Shown piece by piece: positions 54,903 through 63,551 of a stretch of DNA of 64,000 nt. The stretch comes from an uncultured Microbulbifer sp. (GTDB taxonomy: Bacteria; Pseudomonadota; Gammaproteobacteria; Pseudomonadales; Cellvibrionaceae). Position 1 is the stretch's first letter; each line of letters begins with the position of its first letter. The stretch covers positions 1 through 64,000 of the forward strand of contig NZ_CANLDD010000014.1 of assembly GCF_947489355.1 (NCBI RefSeq), written 5' to 3'. A model generated the notes under the pieces. It searched no databases and was not told the origin of the DNA. It saw only the letters and a program-made list of their open reading frames with translations. A program made the translations under genes and the position numbers.

Positions 54903-56042
54903 TTATCGCCACTGTCGTTTCAGTTGGCGGAGGGCATCCGAGTGGAGTTGACGGGCGCGCTCCTGGCTGAGGCCGAGCTGTTCGCCTATCACACGAAAAG
55001 AGCAGTCTCTGTCAGAGGCGAGCCCGTAACGCAGATTTAATACGGTGCGCTGTCGCGCCGGCAGGCGCTCGACCGCTTCGCGCAACCGCTCTGCCAGTTC
55101 CTGATTGGTGACCAGCGCATCGGTGTTGTACAGCTCGTCGGCGGGCGCATAGTCGAGCCGGGTACTGCTTTGATCATCCGCGACAGGGTCGTCGAGTGAA
55201 CCGGTGGGGCCGGGCAATTTCAGCAGGCTCTGGATGCGTTCCAGGTCCAATCCCGTATGCCCTGCAAGGTTCTCATCCGAGGCCGGCAGACCCTGCGCGC
55301 GCACTTCGCCAATGGCCCGATATATGCTCCGAAGGTCGTCCTGGACATTGGCAGGCTGGCGCACCAGATCCTCGTTGCGGCGCAGAGCCAGCTGGATTTC
55401 CTGCTGTATCCACCAGTAGGCATAGGTTGAGAAGCGATAGCCCATTTGGGGTTTAAAGCGCTCTATGGCTTTCATTAACCCCACATTGCCCTCCTGAATC
55501 AGATCGATAAAGGGCACAGCCGGATTGCGAAACCGCTTGGCAATGGCAATGACCAGGCGCAGGTTGCACTGGATCAGTTTTTTGCGCTGTTTTTGGAAGC
55601 GCTGCAGTAAGCCGGTCAGCCGACTGCGGTCCCGCGGGAGAAGATGCCCCAGTGTCAGAAGTTCCTGGGCATGGCCTATGATCAGGCCGTGATCATAGGC
55701 CCCGGTGCTGCCTCTCTGCTCAACGCCCTCGCTGCGCAGCTGCACCGCTTGTTTGCCATAGTGTTGTAACAGGGCGATTAATCGGTCCTCCAAATCCCGC
55801 AGCAGGCAGGTGGTACTGTGCTCTTCCTCGGGAGTGAGTAAGTCGAGCCGGTACAGGTGTTTGAGATAGCTTTGCATTGGGGTGCTGCCACTCTCAGTGA
55901 GCGGCTCCCCTGATGCGGGGATCTCTCCGATATCCGGTCCAGGCTCTGCATGGCCACAGGCACCTGTGCCGGAATCGGATAGGGCTTCGTCTGTATCCTT
56001 CAGCCAATCTTCATCCCTTGAGTAAAACTTTTCTCGGGACAA
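54903..56042 (-). CDS. Sigma-70 family RNA polymerase sigma factor (RpoD/RpoS-like)
   Basis: 379 residues. Region 1.2-like QSYLKHLYRLDLLTPEEE starts near 57. Region 2 reads LVIAIAKRF, then PFIDLIQEGNVGLMKAIERF and YRFSTYAYWWIQQEIQLALR. Regions 3 and 4 follow, ending with LPARQRTVLNLRYGL and GLSQERARQLHSDALRQLKR. The order is that of RpoS or a group 2 factor, and region 1.1 is short and acidic. Region 2.4 (WWIQQEIQLALRRNEDLVRQP) departs from the usual WWIRQAI form. Its promoter set is unknown. No anti-sigma gene is adjacent. Confidence 0.85.
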   Translation of the reverse strand: MSREKFYSRDEDWLKDTDEALSDSGTGACGHAEPGPDIGEIPASGEPLTESGSTPMQSYLKHLYRLDLLTPEEEHSTTCLLRDLEDRLIALLQHYGKQAVQLRSEGVEQRGSTGAYDHGLIIGHAQELLTLGHLLPRDRSRLTGLLQRFQKQRKKLIQCNLRLVIAIAKRFRNPAVPFIDLIQEGNVGLMKAIERFKPQMGYRFSTYAYWWIQQEIQLALRRNEDLVRQPANVQDDLRSIYRAIGEVRAQGLPASDENLAGHTGLDLERIQSLLKLPGPTGSLDDPVADDQSSTRLDYAPADELYNTDALVTNQELAERLREAVERLPARQRTVLNLRYGLASDRDCSFRVIGEQLGLSQERARQLHSDALRQLKRQWR

Positions 56043-56193
56043 GTACCTAAACTCTCTGTACGTAGTGTGTGAACGCTGTAAGCGGTTGGGGCCAGACGCA
56101 GTTTGGCGCCAAATTCACTTTAACTATAGTTGAACGTTGAAAAAAGCGCCTATTTTGATGTGGACTCTTGGGTCTTTTTTCTAAAGGCGAAGA

Positions 56194-56584
56194 CTAGGAG
56201 CTGTTCCCGCTTGAATGTAGCCATATTGATTTATAAGAGCAAGTTCGCGTTATTTAGGTTCTATCACAACGATGAAACGAGCTTGCAATGTCCCGATTAA
56301 TGCTCAGCGATGAGCACTGGTCGAAGCTGTGGAGAATTCTGCGGCAACTGGCCATCTCTAACAAGGGGGATCTCCGTATGACCGTTGAGGGCATGTTCAA
56401 TCGAATGCGTACAGGTTGTCCATGGAGAGATCTACCGAAGGGCTTCGGATGTTGGAGTGAGATGTGCTAGCGCTTCAATGCCTGGTCAGCGTTAGGTAAG
56501 TGGCAGAAAGTATTTCAAGCGCTGGTGATAACTATGGCTTGTGCCTTCCTATGGCTACCTATGTGAAACAGGAACAGCCCCTAG
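56194..56584. mobile_element. IS5-like element, deletion derivative with TIRs
   Basis: 391 bp bounded by CTAGGAGCTGTTCC on the left and GGAACAGCCCCTAG on the right, an inverted repeat with one mismatch. The match continues inward in patches to about 30 bp (a shared GTAGCCAT at each end). Between them lies only the start of a transposase gene. It is non-autonomous but could be moved in trans. Confidence 0.75.
56288..56520 (+). pseudogene. IS5-family transposase, N-terminal remnant
   Basis: Reads MSRLMLSDEHWSKLWRIL, then RTGCPWRDLPKGFGCWSEMC, which is the DUF4096 N-terminal domain of IS5-type transposases. An in-frame TAG (56468-56470) follows, after which the frame continues RFNAWSALGKWQKVFQAL before the similarity ends. 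The DDE catalytic domain is deleted. Confidence 0.8.
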
Positions 56585-57360
56585 GACTAGTGGCAGGGGA
56601 GTATATAAAGGATGTACGGCGGAGATTATTTTTTAGGATTTTGCACAGCTAATTAGCTGTTTGCTCTCCTTCCGCAAACGAAGCATTCTTATTTCTGTGT
56701 GTTCAGCGCAGTGTAGTCGCGAAAAGCCACATTTTCATGCTCTTGGAGTTCTTTCAACCGGCAACTTGGTATGCTGATATTTACTTCGAGTGCCTGGCTT
56801 GAGGATATTCATGCCTCATGGAAGAGTTCGGCTTGTATATTGATGATTAGATCGTATACAATTAAAGGTTTGGTTGTCCCAATAGGATTTTAGACCTTGT
56901 TATTTTCTTAGTAACACTAATCCAAATACTCTGAGTGGTTGTCCGGTCTTGGTAAAGGGTAGTAGTGAATCTGTTCGTATCATGAGCCCGCAAGTCATTG
57001 TAAGCCCCTGCGCCTTCTGTGATAAGTACGGCTATGAGGTGGAGGCTGGGCCTGGGCATGTTTATCAAACCCATTAAAGTTGCATCGCTTAAATCTTGCA
57101 CTCCTTCTTGAGCAAAATTTTATGAAACATGCTGATAAAATCTGCATTTGTCAAGTGAATTAAAGTGATTTAATAGGGTGCGGGGAAGGACTTCAATATC
57201 AGCACGGATCCTGCCTTAATCCAAATTCACCATGGCGGGGGGGTTGAAAAGTCCGGGAGCAGTGGCAGAATGCTGCGTTTTTGTGCAAGTGTTCGGCGTG
57301 TCAAGCAGTTACTCTCACGCGCGGCAAATTACAGTTTTTCAAAAACAGAGTAGGTCAACA
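56585..57360. other. Intergenic stretch before the polysaccharide cluster, about 775 bp
   Basis: No convincing gene. A 79-codon minus-strand frame (56862-57101) has no family character. A weak promoter-like pair (TTGTCA at 57148, TTTAAT at 57169) and a G-rich segment lie just before the Wzz-like gene. The JUMPstart/ops element expected before some polysaccharide operons was not found. Confidence 0.5.
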
Positions 57361-58512
57361 GTGATTCAAACTAATTATCCAGGCCGAGCACCAGAGGATG
57401 ACGAAATCGACCTGGTTGCGCTGGTACAGGGCTTGTGGGCTCAAAAATGGCTGATAGCGTCAGTAACCCTTGTGATTACTCTGGGATCTGCGCTTTATGT
57501 ATTTTTGAGTAAGCCGGTTTACGAAGCACGTATTGCTGTATTGCCACCAGCGCTCAGGGATATTGCTGGTTTCAACGTAGCGCGAAGCGAGAAGAGTGGG
57601 CTCCTGCCTTTCACTGTCGATGAAGTATTCGCAGAGTTTACTGGCAACCTACAATCTGAAGAAAGCCGCCGTCAATTTTTCAGGGATGTTTATTTACCGT
57701 CTCTCGATAACGAGCAGCGTTTGAAATCTCAGGGCGTGCTTTACAAGGAATTTCAGGAAAATGTACTGAGGATCCTGGAGCCGACCAAGAGCCAATCAGC
57801 CTACATTATTGCTGTCGAGCATATTGACCCGGTACAGGCGGCAGAGTGGGTTAATCTTTATTTGGATCAGGTAACCCGTCAATCCTTGATTGACGTAGTG
57901 AACAATACTCAGCGTGAAATGGAGGTGAGAAGTAGGCAGTTCCAGCAAGAACTCAAGATCATGAGGGAGTTTGCAAAGATTCGCAAAAAAGATCAACTTG
58001 TTAAACTCAGGGAGGCATTGACTGTGGCAGAAGCAGTGGGGCTGGTGGGCCCCCATATGACAGTGGGGCTCGCGAGCCCCACTGTGGTAGTGGAGCTGCC
58101 GAGTCCAGAGGGCAGTAGCAGTCGAATCGCACAGCAGGCTTCCGCTTTCAGAAAAAATGACTTGATGTATTTGCGTGGAACGAAAGCATTGCTTGCTGAG
58201 ATTGAAGCTTTAGAGAGCCGAACCTCAGAAGACCCGTTTATACCTTCGCTACGTAGTCTGGAAGAACAATACAGCTTTCTAAATAACATACATTTCCCCC
58301 CAAAAAATCTTGCCATTGCCCGCCCAGATGGCATTGTAGAAACGCCAGATGCACCCATTAAACCTCGAAAGGTATTGGTTCTGGCGCTAGGAGCATTTCT
58401 TGGTAGTTTGCTTGGCATTTTTATCGCATTGATTCGACTAATGTTCTGTAAGCATTCCGCTACAGCCCAGGCGATTCCAGCTTCAGTGAGCCAACCCATG
58501 GGAGCAAACTAA
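57361..58512 (+). CDS. Wzz-like polysaccharide chain-length determinant
   Basis: About 383 residues from GTG 57361 (VIQTNYPGRAPEDDEIDLV); a frame from 57232 adds 43 residues without similarity. The PCP layout is clear: a first membrane helix (WLIASVTLVITLGSALYVFL near residues 35-55), a long periplasmic coiled-coil part, and a second helix near the C-terminus (VLVLALGAFLGSLLGIFIALI) preceded by the Pro-rich PDAPIKPRKV. It sets O-antigen or exopolysaccharide chain length. The coding sequence contains a perfect 26-bp palindrome at 58060-58085. Confidence 0.88.
   Translation: MIQTNYPGRAPEDDEIDLVALVQGLWAQKWLIASVTLVITLGSALYVFLSKPVYEARIAVLPPALRDIAGFNVARSEKSGLLPFTVDEVFAEFTGNLQSEESRRQFFRDVYLPSLDNEQRLKSQGVLYKEFQENVLRILEPTKSQSAYIIAVEHIDPVQAAEWVNLYLDQVTRQSLIDVVNNTQREMEVRSRQFQQELKIMREFAKIRKKDQLVKLREALTVAEAVGLVGPHMTVGLASPTVVVELPSPEGSSSRIAQQASAFRKNDLMYLRGTKALLAEIEALESRTSEDPFIPSLRSLEEQYSFLNNIHFPPKNLAIARPDGIVETPDAPIKPRKVLVLALGAFLGSLLGIFIALIRLMFCKHSATAQAIPASVSQPMGAN
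58060..58085. repeat. 26-bp perfect palindrome inside the Wzz-like gene
   Basis: Each arm reads ACAGTGGGGCTCG, meeting at the centre without a spacer. A partial copy of the left arm (CAGTGGGGCT) lies 27 bp upstream at 58034, so the protein reads VGLVGPHMTVGLASP with a repeated VGL. In RNA it would fold into a very stable hairpin. Confidence 0.8.
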
Positions 58513-58573
58513 AATCCTTGTTGCTATTCATATTCTTGAATTTTATTGAAATAGTATCCTTGACCAATTTGTG

Positions 58574-59592
58574 TTATTAACCCGGTGTCTATGTAGTTTT
58601 GTATAATGCCCGAATGGATATTATTGATACAAGAAAATTACCCGCTTCCGCCCAGAAAGAAAAATGTCGAACTGCTGTGAATCCTTGGAAGAAATCAGAG
58701 TCTATAGCGAAAATTACGCGGACGCTGGATATTTCCAGCCGAGCAGTACAAAACTGGATCAATGCCTATAAAGAAGGTAGCTTCAAGGCATTGACCGCTA
58801 TGGGGTGCGGCCGCCCCAAAGGCATAAGCCGTAGTTTAACGCCAGAGCAAGAAGTAAAACTTCAAAAACAGATCGCGGACAAACAGTCAGATCAGCTGAA
58901 GCTTGACTACGTGCTGTGGACACGCAAGGCGGTCAGGGAGTTGATAGAGAGTGAATACGTTATAAAAATGTCGATTCGTACCGTCGGTGATTATCTGAAA
59001 TGCTGGGGCTTTACACCGCAGAAACCCGCCAAGCGGACCTATGAGCAAAACTCTAAAGCCGTAAAAAAATGGCTGGAAGAAGACTATCCAGAGGTCGAAC
59101 AGCGTGCGAAGCTGGAAGATGCAGAAATTTACTGGGGAGATGAAGCAGTAATTCGCAGAGATTGCCAGCATGAGCTTGGCTATGCACCAAAAGAAAAAAC
59201 GCCGATTGTGAGATTGAACGCCAAACGTGCTTCACTCAATTTTCTCAAGCAATTGATCACGACGTCAGGCCGGAAGGTTTATCTCACTCTGGGCAACCTA
59301 AGGGTCATCATGCATGAGTCGTTAAAGCATGGCTGACAGAACACGAGGATGAAATAGAAATATTTTATTTACCAGAATATTCACCTGAATTGGACCCGGA
59401 TGAATATTTGAATTGCGACTTCAAAGGAGGCGCTTACAGCGGTGTGCCACCACGATCCAAGGAGAAGCTGAAAGGCAAGGTACTTTCCACATAAGAATGT
59501 TACAAAAGATGCCCGCGTGTGTAGCATCCTGCTTCAAGCACCGCTCGATTAAATATGTAATCAAATGAACTGTTTTCCCACCGGGTTAATAA
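58574..59592. mobile_element. IS630-family element, degenerate copy
   Basis: About 1 kb between perfect 14-bp inverted repeats, TTATTAACCCGGTG on the left (58574-58587) and CACCGGGTTAATAA on the right (59579-59592). IS630/Tc1-type elements insert at TA, which is present at both ends. It contains the frameshifted transposase gene and separates the Wzz-like gene from the flippase. Confidence 0.75.
58614..59490 (+). pseudogene. IS630-family transposase, frameshifted
   Basis: From ATG 58614 (MDIIDTRKLPASAQKEKCR) through helix-turn-helix (ISSRAVQNWINAYKEGSFKAL) to YWGDEAVIR with the first catalytic Asp. Near 59311 a base is missing: the expected DNLRVHH region reads LGNLRVIMHE, so the second catalytic Asp has become Gly and the frame is lost. 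The third part (AWLTEHEDEIEIFYLPEYSP, then ELDPDEYLN) is in the next frame. The enzyme is dead. Confidence 0.85.
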
Positions 59593-59641
59593 TGTTTCTA
59601 AATGTAGGGGTTATGAATGGAATCGTTCATAAAGATAAGAG

Positions 59642-60940
59642 TTGAGTAGGTTTTATTCAGTAAAAATTGTTTCTTTACTTTGGTTCGGGTCAGTTTTAGG
59701 TGCTGCTTGTGCATTCTTAACTCAAGTACTTCTGGCTAGGGGGCTTGGCCCTGCAGGGTTGGGATCCTTTGTGTCCGCGCTTGGGATTGTAACGATGCTG
59801 GCACCTTTGGCCAGCTTTGGTATGGGAGGTTTCTGGCTAAAAGTGTTTGGGCAGGAAGGTTGGCGGGCGATACGCTGGGTGCGCAGCTCATTTAAGTACA
59901 CGTTGGCGACCACATTTTTGGTGCTTACAGCTTCGCTAACCTGGGCCTTGCTTGGGCCGAATGACGCATCCACCCGAGATTTGCTAGTGGTACTTTCTAC
60001 GTTTTTATTGGGGCAGGTTGCGATAGAGCTTGTCAGTGCTAAGCTGCAACTGGAAGAGCGTTATCTCGCCTTGACATTATGGCAATTCCTGCCGCATCTC
60101 CTGCGTCTGCTGCTGGTATCTATGTTGGTCTTGGTGATGGCTAATGTGATGACGCCATGGAGTGTTGCCTTTGCCTATGCGTTAATTTCACTTGGTATAT
60201 TTATTCTTGGAACGTTTTATATTCGGCGTTTGTACTGTGGCCAGTTGAATCTTAAAGGACATGGAGAGCTAAGCGCAAGTAACAACCAGCCAACCTTACC
60301 TACCAGCATACGGCAAGTAGCAGCCCAGTCTTGGCCGTTTGGCCTAGCCGGTGTTTTTTACTTAATTTATTTTCAAAGTGACATCATCCTACTCAAGTAT
60401 ATTGATGGGGATAAGTCGGCGGGAATTTACAATTCTGCTTTTGCGATTATGGCTGCTGTTTATTTGCTGCCTAGCGTTATTTATCAAAAGTTTCTACTGC
60501 CTAAAATACATCGCTGGGCACACTGTGACCGAGATAGATTTTATCAAGTCTATAGAGCCGGAAACTGGATGATGCTCAAATTAGGGCTTTTGTCAATGCT
60601 GGCCATCTGGCTCCTAGCATCTTGGGGAGTGCAGTTCTTTTTTGGTGACAGTTACATAGGGGCCGTATTACCTTTAAGTATCCTTTCATTGGGAGTACCA
60701 ATACGCTTTGTTGCAATAAATGTGGGATCTTCTTTAGTAACTCAGGAACATATGAGGAGAAAGGTATGGTTTATGGCTGTTACGGCATTTTTAAATGTCG
60801 CTCTCAATATTATTTTCATACCGAAATATGGAATGAGTGGCGCAGCTGTTGCTACCGTTATCAGTGATATTTTATTACTGTTTTTATATTTATATTCTGC
60901 GAATTACCACGTTTTTACAAAAAGGGAAGTGGTGTGTTAG
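59642..60940 (+). CDS. Oligosaccharide flippase (Wzx-like)
   Basis: 432 residues with about 12-14 hydrophobic helices and the Wzx/MATE-type N-terminus VLLARGLGPAGLGSFVSALG. A TTG at 59642 is taken as start because similarity begins at once and no ATG fits; a short GA-rich site precedes it. It should flip lipid-linked repeat units across the inner membrane. The stop overlaps the start of the F420-hydrogenase-beta-like gene by seven bases, so the two are translationally coupled. Confidence 0.85.
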   Translation: MSRFYSVKIVSLLWFGSVLGAACAFLTQVLLARGLGPAGLGSFVSALGIVTMLAPLASFGMGGFWLKVFGQEGWRAIRWVRSSFKYTLATTFLVLTASLTWALLGPNDASTRDLLVVLSTFLLGQVAIELVSAKLQLEERYLALTLWQFLPHLLRLLLVSMLVLVMANVMTPWSVAFAYALISLGIFILGTFYIRRLYCGQLNLKGHGELSASNNQPTLPTSIRQVAAQSWPFGLAGVFYLIYFQSDIILLKYIDGDKSAGIYNSAFAIMAAVYLLPSVIYQKFLLPKIHRWAHCDRDRFYQVYRAGNWMMLKLGLLSMLAIWLLASWGVQFFFGDSYIGAVLPLSILSLGVPIRFVAINVGSSLVTQEHMRRKVWFMAVTAFLNVALNIIFIPKYGMSGAAVATVISDILLLFLYLYSANYHVFTKREVVC

Positions 60941-62328
60941 ACAATATAGGTGCAACATCAAATATAGAGAAAGTTATTTCAGGTGGTTATTGTATAGGTT
61001 GCGGGGCTTGTGCGGTACAAGACGGAAGCATTAACATTCAGGAGAATGCTATCGGGCTACCACAGGCCAGATTGATGCATGACTCTAAACATGGCAATGT
61101 TTGTCCTTTTGGGAGTGTGGTTTCAGAAGATGAAATTGCCAAGTCGCTTTATGAGGTTGGCGGCCATTATGATAAAAGAGTTGGGTTCTATGTTAATAAC
61201 TATGTGGGTTTTGTGGCGGAATCCCAATATAGGAAAAAAGCAAGCTCTGGTGGAGTGATTTCTTGGGTATTGGCTGAACTGTTTCAAAAAGGTGAAATAG
61301 ATGGTGTTATCCATGTGGCGGAGGGGCGTGATTCTATTTTTGAATATCAAGTATCTGAGTCACTTGGTGAGATCATAAAAAGATCTAAATCACGATACTA
61401 TCCGGTACATTTTAATAGTGTGTTAAAGAAGGTGCTTGGTAACGGAAAAAAATATGTATTTGTGGGTGTGCCGTGCTTTGTTAAATCTATCAGATTGTTG
61501 TCAGCTAACAATAAAGATGTAGCTGAGAGCATAAAGTATTGTATAGCAATATTTTGTGGACACTTGAAAACTAAGGCTTTTGCTGAAATGATTGCTATGC
61601 AGCAGGGCATTTCACCTGATGCTATAGCTTCAGTTGATTTTAGAGTGAAAAATCTAAAAAAGCCAGCAAACAAATACAGTAGCCAAGTATTCTTTAAGAA
61701 TAATGTTGGAGAAATAGAGGCATTGCCGCCTGTTTCAACTCAGAAGCTATACGGACTTGATTGGGGATTGGGTTATTTCAAGCCGAAGGCTTGTGATTGG
61801 TGTGATGATATTGCTGGTGAGACAGCGGATTTATCCTGTGGAGATGCTTGGTTGCCTGAAACTGTAAAAGACCCGCTTGGTACTAATATCGTAATCGTTA
61901 GGAATAGGATAATTGATAATATTCTTAAGGAGGGGGTCGACAGAGGCTCCCTAGTGTTGAGGGTAGTATCTGTTGATAAAGTTTATGAGTCACAAGCTGG
62001 AAACTATCGTCATCGTCGAGAAGGGTTGTCAGTACGACTCAAGGATGCGGAAACCCAAGGCGCTTGGACGCCCATGAAAAGAGTAAAGGTTGCCGAACAT
62101 GAAGAAGTAGAAGCTAGGAGGAAAAAAATTTATAGACTAAGAGAGAAGATTTCTCGTCGTTCTCATTTTGCTTTTAAAAAATCGAAGACGAAAAGTAATT
62201 TCATCTTGTTCATGGTTAGAATGTTGCCTTTCGAGCTATATTATTATTTTTTAAATAAAAGACTATTTAGGGGAGCTGTAAAGCTTCTTTATCAATATGC
62301 TCAGTATTTAATACGAAGGATTAAATAA
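60934..62328 (+). CDS. Coenzyme F420 hydrogenase/dehydrogenase beta-subunit-like protein
   Basis: 464 residues from GTG 60934. Near the start, YCIGCGACAV is half of a ferredoxin-type iron-sulfur motif. KKASSGGVISWVL, FVGVPCFVKSIRLL and CDWCDDIAGETADLSCGDAW are the standard FrhB N- and C-domain blocks. Bacterial relatives in polysaccharide clusters, usually beside pyruvyl transferases as here, are thought to be flavin/iron-sulfur oxidoreductases acting on sugar or pyruvyl groups, but no reaction is established. F420 itself is unlikely in this organism. Start and stop overlap with both neighbours. Confidence 0.85.
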   Translation: MLDNIGATSNIEKVISGGYCIGCGACAVQDGSINIQENAIGLPQARLMHDSKHGNVCPFGSVVSEDEIAKSLYEVGGHYDKRVGFYVNNYVGFVAESQYRKKASSGGVISWVLAELFQKGEIDGVIHVAEGRDSIFEYQVSESLGEIIKRSKSRYYPVHFNSVLKKVLGNGKKYVFVGVPCFVKSIRLLSANNKDVAESIKYCIAIFCGHLKTKAFAEMIAMQQGISPDAIASVDFRVKNLKKPANKYSSQVFFKNNVGEIEALPPVSTQKLYGLDWGLGYFKPKACDWCDDIAGETADLSCGDAWLPETVKDPLGTNIVIVRNRIIDNILKEGVDRGSLVLRVVSVDKVYESQAGNYRHRREGLSVRLKDAETQGAWTPMKRVKVAEHEEVEARRKKIYRLREKISRRSHFAFKKSKTKSNFILFMVRMLPFELYYYFLNKRLFRGAVKLLYQYAQYLIRRIK

Positions 62329-63551
62329 TGCGGTTTTATCTTACAGGTCAGCGAACTTTTGGCAACCGTGGTTGTGAGGCCATTGTTCGCAGCACGGTGT
62401 TAATACTCAATCAAACGTTTGGTAAAATTGAAGTGCTAGTTCCGTCTGAAGATATTGTTCGTGATAAGCGGCAATGGCCTGAGTCTGGTCAGCAAGGTGT
62501 TCGGTTTGTTGATGCCTATTTGCCCGCTTACAACAGACTTTGGGTGCATTTGCAGCGCCTTCCCTTTGCTGCTTTGAAGCGGGCTGGCTGGCCATTCCCT
62601 TTCCCCAAAAAGCTGCGAGAGGAAGTGGGAAGTTGCGATGCTGTTTTGTCAGTCGGTGGTGATAACTATTCATTGGATTATCGTATGCCTTCACTGTTGA
62701 TGGGGATGGATCGTCTCGCTATGGAGTTGGGTAAGCCGGTATTTATTTGGGGGGCATCAGTTGGTCCTTTTGAAGCTGAGCCGTATTTTTTACCTGCTAT
62801 TCACGACCATCTGGCTAAAATTAAAATGATCGCCGCCAGGGAAAGCCTTACTTATAACTATCTTACGAAAACGCTAGGTTTAAATAATGTTATCCAGATG
62901 GCCGATCCTGCCTTTACATTAAAAAAGGAATCCGTCGATACCACTTCGTTTTGGCCGCAAGTAGGAAGTAAAGGCGTTGTTGGCCTTAACATTAGCCCAC
63001 TGATTGAACGGTTTAAAAAAGGCTCTCAAGATCTTAGGGCTGAGACTATAAAATTTATTCATGAAGTTGTGGCCAGAGGCTTTGGTGTGTTATTGGTGCC
63101 GCACGTTATTCCGCTGGATGGCGCTGAACAGAATAATGATTTCTTTTATATGGCCGATATGATGACTGAGTTAAAGATGTATGGTGACTCTGTAACTCTC
63201 ATGCCAGAATACTTCAACGCTTCGCAGATCAAACAAGTTATCAGTCAGTTGCATTACTTTATTGGCGCACGAACACACGCCACGATTGCTGCATTGTCTA
63301 GTAGTGTTCCAACGCTGTCAATTGCTTACAGTGTCAAGGCTAAAGGTATCAACAAGGACTTGCTAGGAGACATGCCGGTAGTATTGTCGACACCAGAGCT
63401 AACATCTGCCTCTCTGATGACAGGTTTTGATTACTTGGTAGAAAATGAAACGCAAATTAAGATCTGTCTTGAGAGGGAACTTCCGACATGGCGCGAACAG
63501 GTGGGGTTGGCTGCAAGCGAGATAAAAGCAGGAATGGAAATCTATGAGTGA
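62328..63551 (+). CDS. Polysaccharide pyruvyl transferase family protein
   Basis: 407 residues. The ATG overlaps the previous TAA. The family blocks are visible: YLTGQRTFGNRGCEAIVRST at the N-terminus, DAVLSVGGDNYSLDY in the first domain, FIWGASVGPFE, and GARTHATIAALSSSVPTLSIAYSVK in the second. It probably transfers pyruvate from phosphoenolpyruvate to a sugar as a ketal, giving the polymer negative charge. Alternatively it may be a PssM/CsaB-like variant. The next gene starts 8 bases before its stop. Confidence 0.88.
   Translation: MRFYLTGQRTFGNRGCEAIVRSTVLILNQTFGKIEVLVPSEDIVRDKRQWPESGQQGVRFVDAYLPAYNRLWVHLQRLPFAALKRAGWPFPFPKKLREEVGSCDAVLSVGGDNYSLDYRMPSLLMGMDRLAMELGKPVFIWGASVGPFEAEPYFLPAIHDHLAKIKMIAARESLTYNYLTKTLGLNNVIQMADPAFTLKKESVDTTSFWPQVGSKGVVGLNISPLIERFKKGSQDLRAETIKFIHEVVARGFGVLLVPHVIPLDGAEQNNDFFYMADMMTELKMYGDSVTLMPEYFNASQIKQVISQLHYFIGARTHATIAALSSSVPTLSIAYSVKAKGINKDLLGDMPVVLSTPELTSASLMTGFDYLVENETQIKICLERELPTWREQVGLAASEIKAGMEIYE

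Noticed and set aside
56862..57101. 79-codon minus-strand frame before the polysaccharide cluster
   Set aside because: No recognisable domain or start signal, and it lies in A/T-rich spacer.
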